Shown one piece after another: positions 16,064 through 23,994 of a stretch of DNA of 64,000 nucleotides (the first letter of the stretch is position 1; the number at the start of each line of letters is the position of its first letter). The stretch spans positions 2,557,199 to 2,621,198 of the forward strand of contig CP000875.1 in assembly GCA_000018565.1 (NCBI GenBank), read 5' to 3'. This DNA comes from Herpetosiphon aurantiacus DSM 785 (GTDB lineage: Bacteria; Chloroflexota; Chloroflexia; Chloroflexales; Herpetosiphonaceae). The notes beneath the pieces are model-generated. The model was not told the DNA's origin. It saw only the letters and a program-made list of their open reading frames with translations, and searched no databases. The position numbers were made by a program, and so were the translations under genes.

Positions 16064-17257
16064 ATGGCGAAACTTCCCGTTACTGTGCTTTCTGGGTTTC
16101 TTGGTGCCGGTAAGACAACCGTCTTGAATCATGTCCTAACCAATCGTGCAGGCCTCCGCGTCGCCGTGATTGTAAACGATATGAGTGAGATCAATATTGA
16201 TGCCCAATTGATCACCGAAGGGACGGCCCAGCTCAGTCGCACGAAGGAAGCCTTGGTCGAACTGTCAAACGGCTGTATTTGTTGTACCCTACGCGATGAT
16301 CTGCTACGCGAAGTCGCTCGTTTGGCACGCGATGGGCGCTTCGATTATCTGTTGATTGAATCAACTGGCATTTCAGAGCCATTACCGGTCGCGATGACCT
16401 TTAGCTTTGAGACCCCTGATGGGATTGACCGCCTCGTCGATATCGCTCAGTTGGATACCATGGTAACGGTTGTTGATGCCCATACATGGCTTGCTGACTA
16501 TCGTGCTGGTCAGGCGTTGCATACGTTGGATATGGGAATCAGTCCTGCTGATCACCGCACCATTGCCGATCTGCTTATTGACCAAGTTGAGTTTGCCAAT
16601 GTTATTGTGCTGAACAAGATCGATTTAGTTGATACGCGGCAACTTCATGAACTCGAAGGGGTCTTGCATACCTTGAACCCGGATGCGCGAGTTCTGCATG
16701 CAACCAATGGTGTCATTGAACCAACAGCGATTCTCCATACCGGATTATTTGACATGGAGCGTGCGCAACAATCCGCTGGCTGGATCAAAGAGCTGAATGG
16801 TGAGCATACCCCCGAAACCGAAGCGTATGGAATTGGCAGTGTTGTGTTTCGCGCACGGCGACCGTTTCATCCGCAACGGCTATTGAGCGTGCTCACCGGA
16901 CCAGAACTCCAACCCGTCCTGCGTTCGAAAGGGGTCTTGTGGCTTGCGTCACGCCATGATCACGGGTTGCGGTGGTCGTTAGCGGGGAAGATTGCCCGGG
17001 TTTCAGACAGTGGTGCGTGGCTTGCCGCGACTCCTGACGATACGTGGCCACAAAACGATCAAGTAGGCATATACATCGAACGGTATTGGCAAGAACCGTT
17101 TGGTGATCGCCGCCAAGAGTTAGTGTTTATTGGCATTGATATGCCACATGAGCAATTGGTCGCAAAACTCGAACACGCGTTATTAACCGACCAAGAACTT
17201 GCGGCTGGCCCGCCGCTGTGGAAGCGATTTGAAGATCTGTTTCCGCATTTTAACTGA
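16064..17257 (+). CDS. COG0523/CobW-family GTPase, putative zinc metallochaperone (397 aa)
   Basis: A G3E-family GTPase. The P-loop is 'LSGFLGAGKTTVLNH', the metal-binding CxCC motif is 'NGCICCTLRDDLL', Walker B/switch is 'YLLIESTGIS', and base specificity is 'VLNKIDL'. The C-terminal CobW domain ('YGIGSVVFRARRPFHPQRL', 'LWLASRHDHGLRWSLAG') is complete. The length of nearly 400 residues and the C-terminal architecture match the ZigA/YciC-like branch, which hands zinc to client proteins when zinc is scarce, rather than CobW of cobalamin synthesis. AAGGAG precedes the ATG. A Zur-type palindrome lies just upstream. A second, shorter family member is encoded at 24994-26016. The client protein is not identifiable. 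Confidence 0.9.
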   Translation: MAKLPVTVLSGFLGAGKTTVLNHVLTNRAGLRVAVIVNDMSEINIDAQLITEGTAQLSRTKEALVELSNGCICCTLRDDLLREVARLARDGRFDYLLIESTGISEPLPVAMTFSFETPDGIDRLVDIAQLDTMVTVVDAHTWLADYRAGQALHTLDMGISPADHRTIADLLIDQVEFANVIVLNKIDLVDTRQLHELEGVLHTLNPDARVLHATNGVIEPTAILHTGLFDMERAQQSAGWIKELNGEHTPETEAYGIGSVVFRARRPFHPQRLLSVLTGPELQPVLRSKGVLWLASRHDHGLRWSLAGKIARVSDSGAWLAATPDDTWPQNDQVGIYIERYWQEPFGDRRQELVFIGIDMPHEQLVAKLEHALLTDQELAAGPPLWKRFEDLFPHFN

Positions 17258-17261
17258 TCCA

Positions 17262-17378
17262 GAGGCATGGTAAGGATGCACGATAAACGGTCCACTGCCA
17301 AAATCACGACGCTCTTGACTCTAGGCTGGACGAAATTCGCTGCCGCGACCCGTTTGGTGGGAATCCTTACCATGCCTC
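17262..17378. repeat. Intact MITE-like element, 117 bp
   Basis: The element has 16-bp perfect terminal inverted repeats, GAGGCATGGTAAGGAT (17262-17277) and its complement (17363-17378), and no coding capacity. Related solo ends occur at 2783-2821 (right end) and 35246-35292 (left end, GAGGCATGGGAAGGATG...), so it is a dispersed family. It sits immediately after the COG0523 GTPase stop and may also work as a transcript end. Confidence 0.7.
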
Positions 17379-17712
17379 ACATAGATCCTTACTCCTCCCA
17401 GGATGTGCGGATGCGCGGCGTATGCTCTGACAATCAAGCACGAGCCGTCGTCCGCTTGGAACCCTTCTGTCCCAACCCTGTTGCGTCATTGGGGGTGATG
17501 CCGGGTCAGTGATGGAGTTGGCACATCGTTCGTAACCTATGGCAACGCGATGCATGACCGGCACTGCGTTCGATCCATCGAGAAGTCTGCCGGGTCTTAG
17601 TACTATCGGGAGTGCATGAAGCGCCTCCTTGAAGGAGGCGCTTGGGTCGTGTGAGCAGTGCGAAGCCACAGTCAATCAGCATGGGTAATTCATCAGCATA
17701 GAGGAGGTTGCG
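17379..17712. other. Intergenic region with one hairpin
   Basis: No coding text recognised. A GC-rich hairpin (arms 17619-17630 and 17632-17643, containing GCGCCTCCTT) could end transcripts, although no T-run follows on the plus strand. The rest shows nothing that I can name. Confidence 0.5.
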
Positions 17713-18339
17713 ATGACGAGCACCGAACCAAGACCCATCATTCCTTCGATTATGCTCCGGCGGCTCGCGCCCGAGGATACATGGGCTGTGCATCAATTAT
17801 TTGCAGCGCTCCATACCTATAATGCGTCACTCGATGCACGCTTTCGTTTAGCCGATGCATGGCCGCAGGTATTAGATGAGTATCTGCAGCATGTGTGTGA
17901 TCATCCGCATCGACTCACACTTTTAGCATGGGCTGAGGCCGAACCCGTTGGCTTATTAATGCTCGATGGTCATACCGACTCACCACTGTTTCAGCATCGA
18001 CAATGGGCGGAGTTGGTTGCACTGTATATTGTCCCTGCCCACCGTGGGAGCGGTTTGGCAGCACGAATGGTTGCTGCTGGAGCCGCATGGGCTCAAGACC
18101 ATGGCTATGATCGCGTCCAGTTGTATGTGACCCGCTCAAATGTCTCAGCCCGCCAATTTTATGCCCGCCGTGGTTTTACTCCAGTGCAGGAGGTTTGGCG
18201 ATTGGACGTAGCTCCTCGCCATCGTTTGGCACCCCATGACCCGGATTGTGAGGCGATCTATGCCCAGGGGCATCATTTGCTCTCAACCCATCAGCATGGG
18301 ATCGGTGAGGGACACGACGACCTCGGTTCAGTGCGATAA
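17713..18339 (+). CDS. GNAT-family N-acetyltransferase
   Basis: A 208-residue single-domain acetyltransferase. The acetyl-CoA binding motif A is 'LYIVPAHRGSGLAARMVAAG' (R-G-S-G-L/A pattern), and motif B is 'NVSARQFYARRGFTPVQEVW'. The N-terminal 'IMLRRLAPEDTWAVHQLFAA' is typical for the family. An AGGAGG site precedes ATG 17713. It sits between the COG0523 GTPase and the znu-type operon, but no Zur-type palindrome precedes it, so its connection to zinc may be only positional. The histidine-rich C-terminal tail ('HHLLSTHQHG') is unusual. The substrate is unknown. Confidence 0.85.
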   Translation: MTSTEPRPIIPSIMLRRLAPEDTWAVHQLFAALHTYNASLDARFRLADAWPQVLDEYLQHVCDHPHRLTLLAWAEAEPVGLLMLDGHTDSPLFQHRQWAELVALYIVPAHRGSGLAARMVAAGAAWAQDHGYDRVQLYVTRSNVSARQFYARRGFTPVQEVWRLDVAPRHRLAPHDPDCEAIYAQGHHLLSTHQHGIGEGHDDLGSVR

Positions 18340-18410
18340 ACTGCGCTGGAGGTCTCCGATAATCGTGGTGAATGTGACATGCCGAACGACTTGTTTTTTT
18401 GAATTATTTT

Positions 18411-18431
18411 TAATGATACAAAATATCATTA
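18411..18431. promoter_or_regulatory. Zur-type operator 2
   Basis: Perfect inverted repeat TAATGATA (18411-18418) and TATCATTA (18424-18431) around CAAAA, 74 bp before the start of the zinc-binding lipoprotein gene. Same 8+5+8 form as the sites at 16010, 26309 and 26835. Confidence 0.8.
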
Positions 18432-18505
18432 TTTGAGCATCGTTGATTACTATGGATTTGGCTGGATCGTGTTTCACTGCGGCGTTTACTTAGAAGGGAT
18501 CGATT

Positions 18506-19483
18506 ATGACATGGTTAAAACGTGGGTTCTTGGTGATTATCAGTTTGCTGTGTATGGCATGTGGTCAATCGACGGCCACGATCGTTCCCCCACCGATGGA
18601 TACCAACACCAGCAATAAACCAGTGATTATTGCGACAACAACGCAGATTGAAGATATTTTGAGTGTGATTGGCGGTGATCGGATCAGCGTGGTGGGCTTG
18701 GTTCCACGCAATGGTGACCCACACGAGTTTGAACCAACTCCAGCCGATGTCCAGCGGGTTGCGACCGCACAAGCCGTTTTTATGAATGGGGCAGGCTTTG
18801 AAGGATGGATCGATGAATTAATTCGGAACGCTGGCGGTCAGCGGCCCGTGGTTGATCTCTCGGTTGGTATTCCGCTTGGCACGATTGCGAGCGGGTTTGC
18901 AGAAAGTGGCGAAACCGATCCGCACATTTGGATGAACCCCCAACACATGCTCATTATGGTGGATACGATGGTGACCAACCTTATTCAGCTTGATCCGGCT
19001 GGCGCAACGACCTTCAATGCGAATGCAACAGCCTATAAACAGGAGTTAATCGCCCTTGATGCCTATGCCGAAAAAGAACTTGCGGCCATTCCGGCCAATC
19101 GCCGCAAGTTGGTAACGGCCCATGATGCGATGGGGTATTTTGCCGCTCGCTATAACTTTGACATTGTTGGCGCGGTGATTCCGAGTGCGACGACCGAGGC
19201 GGCAGAAACCTCCGCGCAGGATCTTGCAACCCTCATTGATGCGATCAAGGCCGCAGGGGTGCCCGTTATCTTTGCCGAAGTGTCGAATAACCCGAAGTTT
19301 ATTGAACAAGTTGCCCGCGAAGCGCATGTGCGTGTCGATACCTTATACGTTGATTCGCTTGGTGAAAAAGGCTCAGATGCAGGTACGTACCTTGATTTTT
19401 TTCGTACTGACGTGCAAAAAATTGTTCAAGCCCTTAAATTCGTACTGACGTGCAAAAAATTGTTCAAGCCCTTAAATAGGTGA
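18506..19483 (+). CDS. znuA: Zinc/manganese ABC importer, substrate-binding lipoprotein
   Basis: A cluster A-I (ZnuA/PsaA-type) solute-binding protein of 325 residues. The lipoprotein signal is 'FLVIISLLCMACGQS', with Cys about residue 19 as anchor. Metal ligands are seen as 'NGDPHEFEPTPADV' and 'ETDPHIWMNPQHM', a histidine in 'LVTAHDAMGYF', and a C-terminal Asp region ('YVDSLGEKGSDAGTYLDFF'). It lacks the long His-rich loop common in zinc-specific members, so manganese cannot be excluded on sequence alone; the Zur-type box favours zinc. The last 14 residues are abnormal: a 38-bp tandem duplication (19401-19476) shifted the frame past the natural end at '..KIVQALK'. It is first in an operon with the ATPase and permease. 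Confidence 0.9.
   Translation: MTWLKRGFLVIISLLCMACGQSTATIVPPPMDTNTSNKPVIIATTTQIEDILSVIGGDRISVVGLVPRNGDPHEFEPTPADVQRVATAQAVFMNGAGFEGWIDELIRNAGGQRPVVDLSVGIPLGTIASGFAESGETDPHIWMNPQHMLIMVDTMVTNLIQLDPAGATTFNANATAYKQELIALDAYAEKELAAIPANRRKLVTAHDAMGYFAARYNFDIVGAVIPSATTEAAETSAQDLATLIDAIKAAGVPVIFAEVSNNPKFIEQVAREAHVRVDTLYVDSLGEKGSDAGTYLDFFRTDVQKIVQALKFVLTCKKLFKPLNR
19401..19476 (+). repeat. 38-bp perfect tandem duplication at the end of znuA
   Basis: Bases 19401-19438 are repeated exactly at 19439-19476. Because 38 is not a multiple of three, the second copy is read in another frame and adds 'FVLTCKKLFKPLNR' to the protein. Removing one copy gives a normal end (CTT AAA TAG). The exact identity shows a very recent event. 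Confidence 0.92.
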
Positions 19484-19536
19484 TTTCAGGAAGCAACCGG
19501 CAATTCGTCAGTACGGCGGATTGGGAAAGGTGGCGT

Positions 19537-20313
19537 ATGGCGATCGTTGATCGCTCCCCATGGGCCGTGGCTGGGGAGCATGTGCAGATAGGCTATGGCA
19601 GCGGGACGCGGGTGGCTCTTGATGCTCCCAGTATTCGTTTGAAGCGCGGAACACGGACGGCCTTGATTGGCCCAAATGGGGCTGGCAAATCGACCCTGCT
19701 TAAAGCGATTGTCGGGTTACAACCCCTCACCTCTGGATCAATGACTGTGCTTGGATACCCTGTTGGTACATGTCAGCAGCGAATTGCCTATGTCCCACAA
19801 CGGCGTGATGTTGATTGGCGTTTTCCAATTACGGTGAACGATGTTGCCCTGATGGGGCGTGATGTTCATCGGCGGTGGCCGCGTCGTCCACAGCGCACCG
19901 ATTACGCGATTGTTCGGGAGGCCCTTGAAATGGTGGGCATGAACGCATGGGCACACCATCCGATTGCGGCACTTTCTGGTGGGCAACAACAACGGGTCTT
20001 TTTAGCGCGAGCATTGGCACAGCACGCTGAACTGCTCCTCCTTGATGAGCCATTTGTTGGGGTTGATACCGCGACCGAGGCGATCATTCATAGGGTGATT
20101 ACACGCCTGATTAGCACAGGGTGTACGGTGGTGGTTGCAACCCATGATTTAGCCAGTATCCAAACGCATTTCGATGCTGCAGTGCTCCTCCAACAGCGGA
20201 TTATTGCGAACGGAACACCGTTGGATGTACTCCAACCATCGTTGTTAGCTGAGGCCTATGGCGGCCCTTTAGCCCTGTTTGTGGGAAAGGACTCCCATGG
20301 ATTGGCTGATTGA
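19537..20313 (+). CDS. znuC: Zinc/manganese ABC importer, ATP-binding subunit
   Basis: About 258 residues with all ABC motifs: Walker A 'LIGPNGAGKSTLLKAIVG', Q-loop 'AYVPQRRDVDWRFPITVNDV' (typical of metal importers), signature 'ALSGGQQQRVFLARALAQ', Walker B 'LLLLDEPFVGVD' and H-loop 'VVVATHDLAS'. It should energise the permease encoded next and receive metal from the lipoprotein upstream. The preferred start is ATG 19537 after GAAAGGTGG; an upstream GTG at 19480 touches the znuA stop. The 3' end overlaps the permease start by 17 bp. Confidence 0.93.
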   Translation: MAIVDRSPWAVAGEHVQIGYGSGTRVALDAPSIRLKRGTRTALIGPNGAGKSTLLKAIVGLQPLTSGSMTVLGYPVGTCQQRIAYVPQRRDVDWRFPITVNDVALMGRDVHRRWPRRPQRTDYAIVREALEMVGMNAWAHHPIAALSGGQQQRVFLARALAQHAELLLLDEPFVGVDTATEAIIHRVITRLISTGCTVVVATHDLASIQTHFDAAVLLQQRIIANGTPLDVLQPSLLAEAYGGPLALFVGKDSHGLAD

Positions 20314-21211
20314 GCCATTGCGCTATACCTTTTTCCTCCGAGGGATGGTGGTTGGCATGCTGATGGGGCTAACCTGTGGGGTGCTTGGGTGCTTTGTGGT
20401 GCTTCGTGGGATGGCCTTTATTGGCGATGCCCTTGCCCATGCCGTTTTGCCAGGGGTTGTCCTGGCGTATATGGGCGGTATCAGTATGGTTTTGGGGGCA
20501 CTTGGGGCGGGCTTGTTCGCAGCACTGCTCATCAGCTTAATTAGCCGGACTGACTATATTCGGGAAGATACGGCCATCGGGATTGTCTTTACCGGGGCCT
20601 TTGCCCTTGGGATTGTGCTGCTTAGTCGGATGCGCGGCTATGCCCGTGATCTCACGCACTTTCTGTTTGGCAATATTCTTGGCATTGCCCCGTCCGATCT
20701 TCTTCTTACCGGTCTTGTTACAGCCAGTGTCCTGGGTGCGATTGGCCTTTGGTATCGGCCACTGATGATTATGACCTTTGACCCGACCCATGCCAAAGCC
20801 ATTGGGTTGCGGCTTGGCCGCTGGCATGCAGGGTTGATGGTCTTGCTCGCGTTAACCATTGTATCGGGAATTCAGGCCGTTGGTGTCGTACTCGTCGCGG
20901 CCCTGCTCGTTACACCTGCGGCAACAGCGCGCCTGCTCACCAATCGGTTACCGACCATGATTGGGTTAGCCGCCCTTTTCGGAAGTAGCTCGGCCATTCT
21001 TGGATTGTATGCCTCGTATATGCTGAGTATTGCCTCGGGCGGGGTGGTTGTGTTGGCCAGTACGGGGGTATTTGCGGTTGTCTTCCTGCTAGCCCCGACG
21101 CATGGCATTGTGTCTCGTCGAATTCGGCAATGGTGGCCACGATTCACCCAAACCCCGGATGTGATAACCAATGAAGCAAACTCCGAAACCGGTATTGATC
21201 CGGGGGATTGA
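20297..21211 (+). CDS. znuB: Zinc/manganese ABC importer, permease subunit
   Basis: An ABC-3 family permease of about 304 residues with eight or nine hydrophobic helices. Characteristic text includes 'LMGLTCGVLGCFVVLRGMAF', 'IGDALAHAVLPGVVLAYM' and 'LVAALLVTPAATARLLTNRL'. Start at ATG 20297 follows GGAAAGGAC and lies inside the ATPase gene. The gene completes the znuACB-type operon that begins behind Zur-type operator 2. Thirteen bases after its stop begins the [2Fe-2S] protein gene that has been split by an IS3-type element, so that gene was probably the fourth member of the operon. Confidence 0.92.
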   Translation: MDWLIEPLRYTFFLRGMVVGMLMGLTCGVLGCFVVLRGMAFIGDALAHAVLPGVVLAYMGGISMVLGALGAGLFAALLISLISRTDYIREDTAIGIVFTGAFALGIVLLSRMRGYARDLTHFLFGNILGIAPSDLLLTGLVTASVLGAIGLWYRPLMIMTFDPTHAKAIGLRLGRWHAGLMVLLALTIVSGIQAVGVVLVAALLVTPAATARLLTNRLPTMIGLAALFGSSSAILGLYASYMLSIASGGVVVLASTGVFAVVFLLAPTHGIVSRRIRQWWPRFTQTPDVITNEANSETGIDPGD

Positions 21212-21223
21212 AAGGAACCAGCA

Positions 21224-21352
21224 ATGGCTGATACACGAAATTGGGTTGTTCGCGCGGATGGTGTCCGCATTAATGCAGGTCGCAAACGGGGGATGCTCAA
21301 TGTTTGCGCGGTTGGCTGTTGTTGCGGCCATACGAATCGCCCTCTGTGCTAA
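21224..21352 (+). pseudogene. N-terminal half of a [2Fe-2S] ferredoxin-like protein gene, cut by an IS
   Basis: ATG 21224 follows GAAAGGAACC. Forty-odd residues read to 'MLNVCAVGCCCGHTNR', which holds the first cysteine cluster of thioredoxin-like [2Fe-2S] proteins annotated as CobN-like ferredoxins. The frame then enters the left end of the IS3-type element and stops at 21352. The missing C-terminal half lies at 22898-23287. The pair were one gene, fourth in the znu-type operon. Confidence 0.8.
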
Positions 21353-21409
21353 CATGGGTGAGACAGATCTGAGATTATGATCTTAAGTCGAGGGCCGCAA
21401 GGAGTTCCC

Positions 21410-21826
21410 ATGGCCAGCAAAAAAACAACGCCCGACCAATCGACCCATGACCCCGAAGTGCGGCCCAAAGCGGCTCGTACCCACTGGAGTGCCCGCGACC
21501 GTCTGCGCATTCTGGCCGCTGCCGATGCGTGCGCCCCCGGCGAACTTGGTGCCTTGATGCGCCGCGAGGGGATTTACTCCTCGCACCTCGCCCGCTGGCG
21601 ACGACAACGCGCCGAGGGCGAACTCGCCGCACTCACGCCCAAACGCAAGGCCGCACCCACGCCCGAAGCCCAGCGCCAGACCGCCGAACTGGCTCGCCTT
21701 CGCCGCGAAAACCAGCGGCTTCAGGCCAAATTGGCCCAAGCCGAGGTGATCATCGATGTGCAAAAAAAGCTTGCAACCCTGTTGGGGATCACGCTCCCAG
21801 CGCCGCCGACCGACGCGCAGGATTAA
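21410..21826 (+). CDS. IS3-family OrfA (helix-turn-helix)
   Basis: About 138 residues from ATG 21410, after AAGGAG. The N-terminal helix-turn-helix ('RTHWSARDRLRILAAADAC', 'EGIYSSHLARWRRQ') binds the element ends. A leucine-zipper-like coil ('RQTAELARLRRENQRLQAKL') allows dimerisation. It ends next to orfB, which lies in another frame, so the active OrfAB transposase is presumably made by programmed frameshifting near 21760-21826, where an A6 run (GTGCAAAAAAGC, about 21760-21765) is a candidate slip site. Confidence 0.88.
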   Translation: MASKKTTPDQSTHDPEVRPKAARTHWSARDRLRILAAADACAPGELGALMRREGIYSSHLARWRRQRAEGELAALTPKRKAAPTPEAQRQTAELARLRRENQRLQAKLAQAEVIIDVQKKLATLLGITLPAPPTDAQD

Positions 21827-21834
21827 TCATCGCC

Positions 21835-22839
21835 GTGGCTGATCTAGCTCCCACGGTGGGCATTGCCGCTGCCTGTCGGGTACTCGGTGTCCCGCGCAGC
21901 GCCGTCTATCGTGCGGCCCCGCCTGCTCCCGCAGCGGTTCCGCGTCGTCGGCCTGCCCGTGCGCTCACGCCCAATGAGGTCGCCCACATTCGCACGGTGC
22001 TCAACAGTGACCGCTTTGCCGACTGCACGCCGCGCCAGATCTACGCCACCTTGCTTGATGAGGGAACCTACCTGTGCCATTGGCGCACGATGTACCGGAT
22101 CTTGGCCGCCCATCGCGAAGTCCGGGAACGCCGCAACCAGCTGCGGCATCCGACCTATGCTGCGCCGGAATTGTTGGCCACGGGGCCAAACCAGCTCTGG
22201 AGTTGGGATATCACGAAGTTCAAAGGGCCAACCACGTGGTCGTATTTCTATGCGTATGTGATTTTGGATGTGTTCAGCCGCTGCATTGTGGGCTGGATGG
22301 TGATGGAGCGCGAATCGGCGGCGTTGGCCGAACAGTGTATCGCCGAAACCTATCACCGCGAGGGCATTCAGCCGAACCAACGCACCCTGCACGCCGACAA
22401 TGGCAGTGCCATGACCGCCAAGCCGGTGGCCCAATTGCTCGCCGATTTAGGCGTGACCAAAACCCATAGTCGTCCGCATGTCTCGAACGACAATCCGTAC
22501 TCGGAAGCCCAGTTCAAGACGACCAAATATCGGCCTGATTTTCCCGATCGGTTTGGCAGTCTTATCGATGCGCGGGCGTGGATGCGGGCGTTTGTGCAGT
22601 GGTACAACCACGACCATTGCCACAGTGGGATTGGCTTGCTGCCGCCAGCGGTGGTGCATCATGGGCAGGCCAGCGCCATGACAACGGCGCGGCAGCAGGT
22701 GCTGGCGACGGCCTATGCGGCCCACCCCGAACGCTTTGTGCGGGGAACACCACGCCCACCGCGTGTGCCGCAGGCCGTGTGGATTAACCGCCCAGCTGGG
22801 CCAGCTGATCCGTCGATCACAGCGGCGTTGCGCGAATAG
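21835..22839 (+). CDS. IS3-family OrfB transposase (DDE integrase core)
   Basis: About 334 residues. It carries the HTH_21 region ('VADLAPTVGIAAACRVLGVP'), then the rve catalytic core with Asp in 'LWSWDITKFKG', Asp in 'LHADNGSAMT' and Glu in 'DNPYSEAQFKTTKY', and the C-terminal 'WYNHDHCHSGIGLLPPA'. All three catalytic residues are present. The start is approximate: GTG 21835 if made alone, otherwise joined to OrfA by frameshift. The open frame extends farther upstream but that text is antiphase to OrfA and not family-like. Confidence 0.9.
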   Translation: MADLAPTVGIAAACRVLGVPRSAVYRAAPPAPAAVPRRRPARALTPNEVAHIRTVLNSDRFADCTPRQIYATLLDEGTYLCHWRTMYRILAAHREVRERRNQLRHPTYAAPELLATGPNQLWSWDITKFKGPTTWSYFYAYVILDVFSRCIVGWMVMERESAALAEQCIAETYHREGIQPNQRTLHADNGSAMTAKPVAQLLADLGVTKTHSRPHVSNDNPYSEAQFKTTKYRPDFPDRFGSLIDARAWMRAFVQWYNHDHCHSGIGLLPPAVVHHGQASAMTTARQQVLATAYAAHPERFVRGTPRPPRVPQAVWINRPAGPADPSITAALRE

Positions 22840-22897
22840 CCACCTTCTTTAATAGTCCGTTTACTCCGTTGTCATCTGTTTCACCGTGCTTGACACA

Positions 22898-23287
22898 TTC
22901 CGTCGCGGCTTTGCACCCGTCTGGACAGCGGTGTACCAAACGGAATGGGAACGGCGCTGCATCCGGAATAGTGTCCATTTACAAATCGGGGGCTGTCTCG
23001 GCCCATGCCAATTGGCAAATGTTGCCATGTTGCCCTTTGATGGCACGGCGATCTGGTTTCACTCGCTTAATGAGCAGGCATTAATTATTGCTATCTTTGA
23101 TTATATTGATTTAATGATCGCTGCGGATGCGTATCTGCCACCTCCCGATGTCTTGCGTGCCTACGTCTTCAATGGCTTTGCTTGGCCAGCAGAAGATGGC
23201 TCAGCGACCGACGTGCAGCACGAGCCTGTGTTGAAATCACTGACGATTTCCCTCGAAAGCGGTAGTTATCTAGCCAAACAGGAGTGA
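22898..23287 (+). pseudogene. C-terminal half of the split [2Fe-2S] protein gene
   Basis: Downstream of the IS end the frame reads 'FRRGFAPVWTAVYQTEWERR', 'SVHLQIGGCLGPCQLANVAM', 'IWFHSLNEQALIIAIFDYID' and 'AADAYLPPP'. This is the second half of the CobN-like ferredoxin family, with the second cysteine pair in 'GCLGPC'. Together with 21224-21352 it would give a protein of about 170 residues with a Cys-x4-Cys-Cys-Cys / Cys-x3-Cys cluster. Its stop touches the following methyltransferase gene. It has no start or ribosome site of its own, so it is likely silent. Confidence 0.8.
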
Positions 23288-23289
23288 TC

Positions 23290-23937
23290 ATGACGAGTAT
23301 CGATGGACAGCCAGGATTTTTCATTGATGGTGAAATGGCACAGGCATACCGTCGTGATCTTGAGCCAGTTATGGGGTCGCTGGCCTCATATCAAACGATT
23401 ATTGACTTGGGGGCAGGAACAGGGGTTTTTAGTCAATTTCTGGCCGCTGCTGGCGGGTATGTGATTGGGGTTGATCGGAACCAGCCATCCGTTCAACAGG
23501 CAGGGCTGCGTGTTCCTCATGGGCACTTTGTCGTTGCTGATATTGAAGACCAAGGATTACCGCAATCCTTGCCATTCGTGGAACATCGCGCTGATCTCGT
23601 GACAGCCCGCTACGCGATCCACGAACTCGCTGACCCGATTACCACCTTCCGTCTGTGGAGCCAGTTGATTCATCCCCGCGGAAGCATGCTCCTGATTGAA
23701 AATTGCTGGCAGCGCCGTGACTGGGGGTGGAGTCCTTGGGGCCAGCAGTCAGATACACTACCGCTCGCATGTACCCAAACATGGGCAACCGCCGTGTATT
23801 GTTTGCGCTGGGCAGGCTGGGATGTCGTCCATTGTGGGTGGATGGATGCCGTGAATGCCCATCACACCACGCGACTGATTGCTGGGTTTCGGTTATATAT
23901 GATCCTTGCCCGTCCCCCACGTGCTTCAATGCTTTAA
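23290..23937 (+). CDS. Class I SAM-dependent methyltransferase
   Basis: About 215 residues. Motif I is 'TIIDLGAGTGVFSQFLAAAG', followed by 'YVIGVDRNQPSVQQA' (ribose-binding acidic residue) and 'HFVVADIEDQG' (adenine contact). The later 'SQLIHPRGSMLLIENCWQRR' strand is typical of small-molecule methyltransferases. ATG 23290 follows AGGAG and lies two bases after the stop of the split [2Fe-2S] gene, so it was last in the znu-type operon before the IS inserted. Polar effects of the IS could now reduce its expression. The substrate is unknown; a weak hairpin (23940-23957) follows. Confidence 0.85.
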   Translation: MTSIDGQPGFFIDGEMAQAYRRDLEPVMGSLASYQTIIDLGAGTGVFSQFLAAAGGYVIGVDRNQPSVQQAGLRVPHGHFVVADIEDQGLPQSLPFVEHRADLVTARYAIHELADPITTFRLWSQLIHPRGSMLLIENCWQRRDWGWSPWGQQSDTLPLACTQTWATAVYCLRWAGWDVVHCGWMDAVNAHHTTRLIAGFRLYMILARPPRASML

Positions 23938-23994
23938 AGGAGCCGCCGCTGCGGCTCGTTCATGGGCACGCAGCGGCGATAGCGGTGGACAATC

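Larger units (their letters stand above)
21345..22897. mobile_element. IS3-family insertion sequence
   Basis: The element is about 1,553 bp and has orfA and orfB on the plus strand. Its ends can be aligned as imperfect inverted repeats: left TGTGCTAACATGGGTGAGAC, and on the complementary strand at the right end TGTGTCAAGCACGGTGAAAC, both continuing AGAT. No convincing target duplication was seen, and exact ends are uncertain by a few bases. It interrupts a [2Fe-2S] protein gene. Confidence 0.82.

Noticed and set aside
17059-17373. Minus-strand open frame across the COG0523 gene end and MITE
   Set aside because: Shadow of the GTPase gene; similarity to the frame at 2578-2814 is caused by the shared repeat, not by a protein.
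21529-21834. N-terminal extension of IS3 OrfB
   Set aside because: This part is antiphase to OrfA and not family-like; the real OrfB homology starts near 21835.
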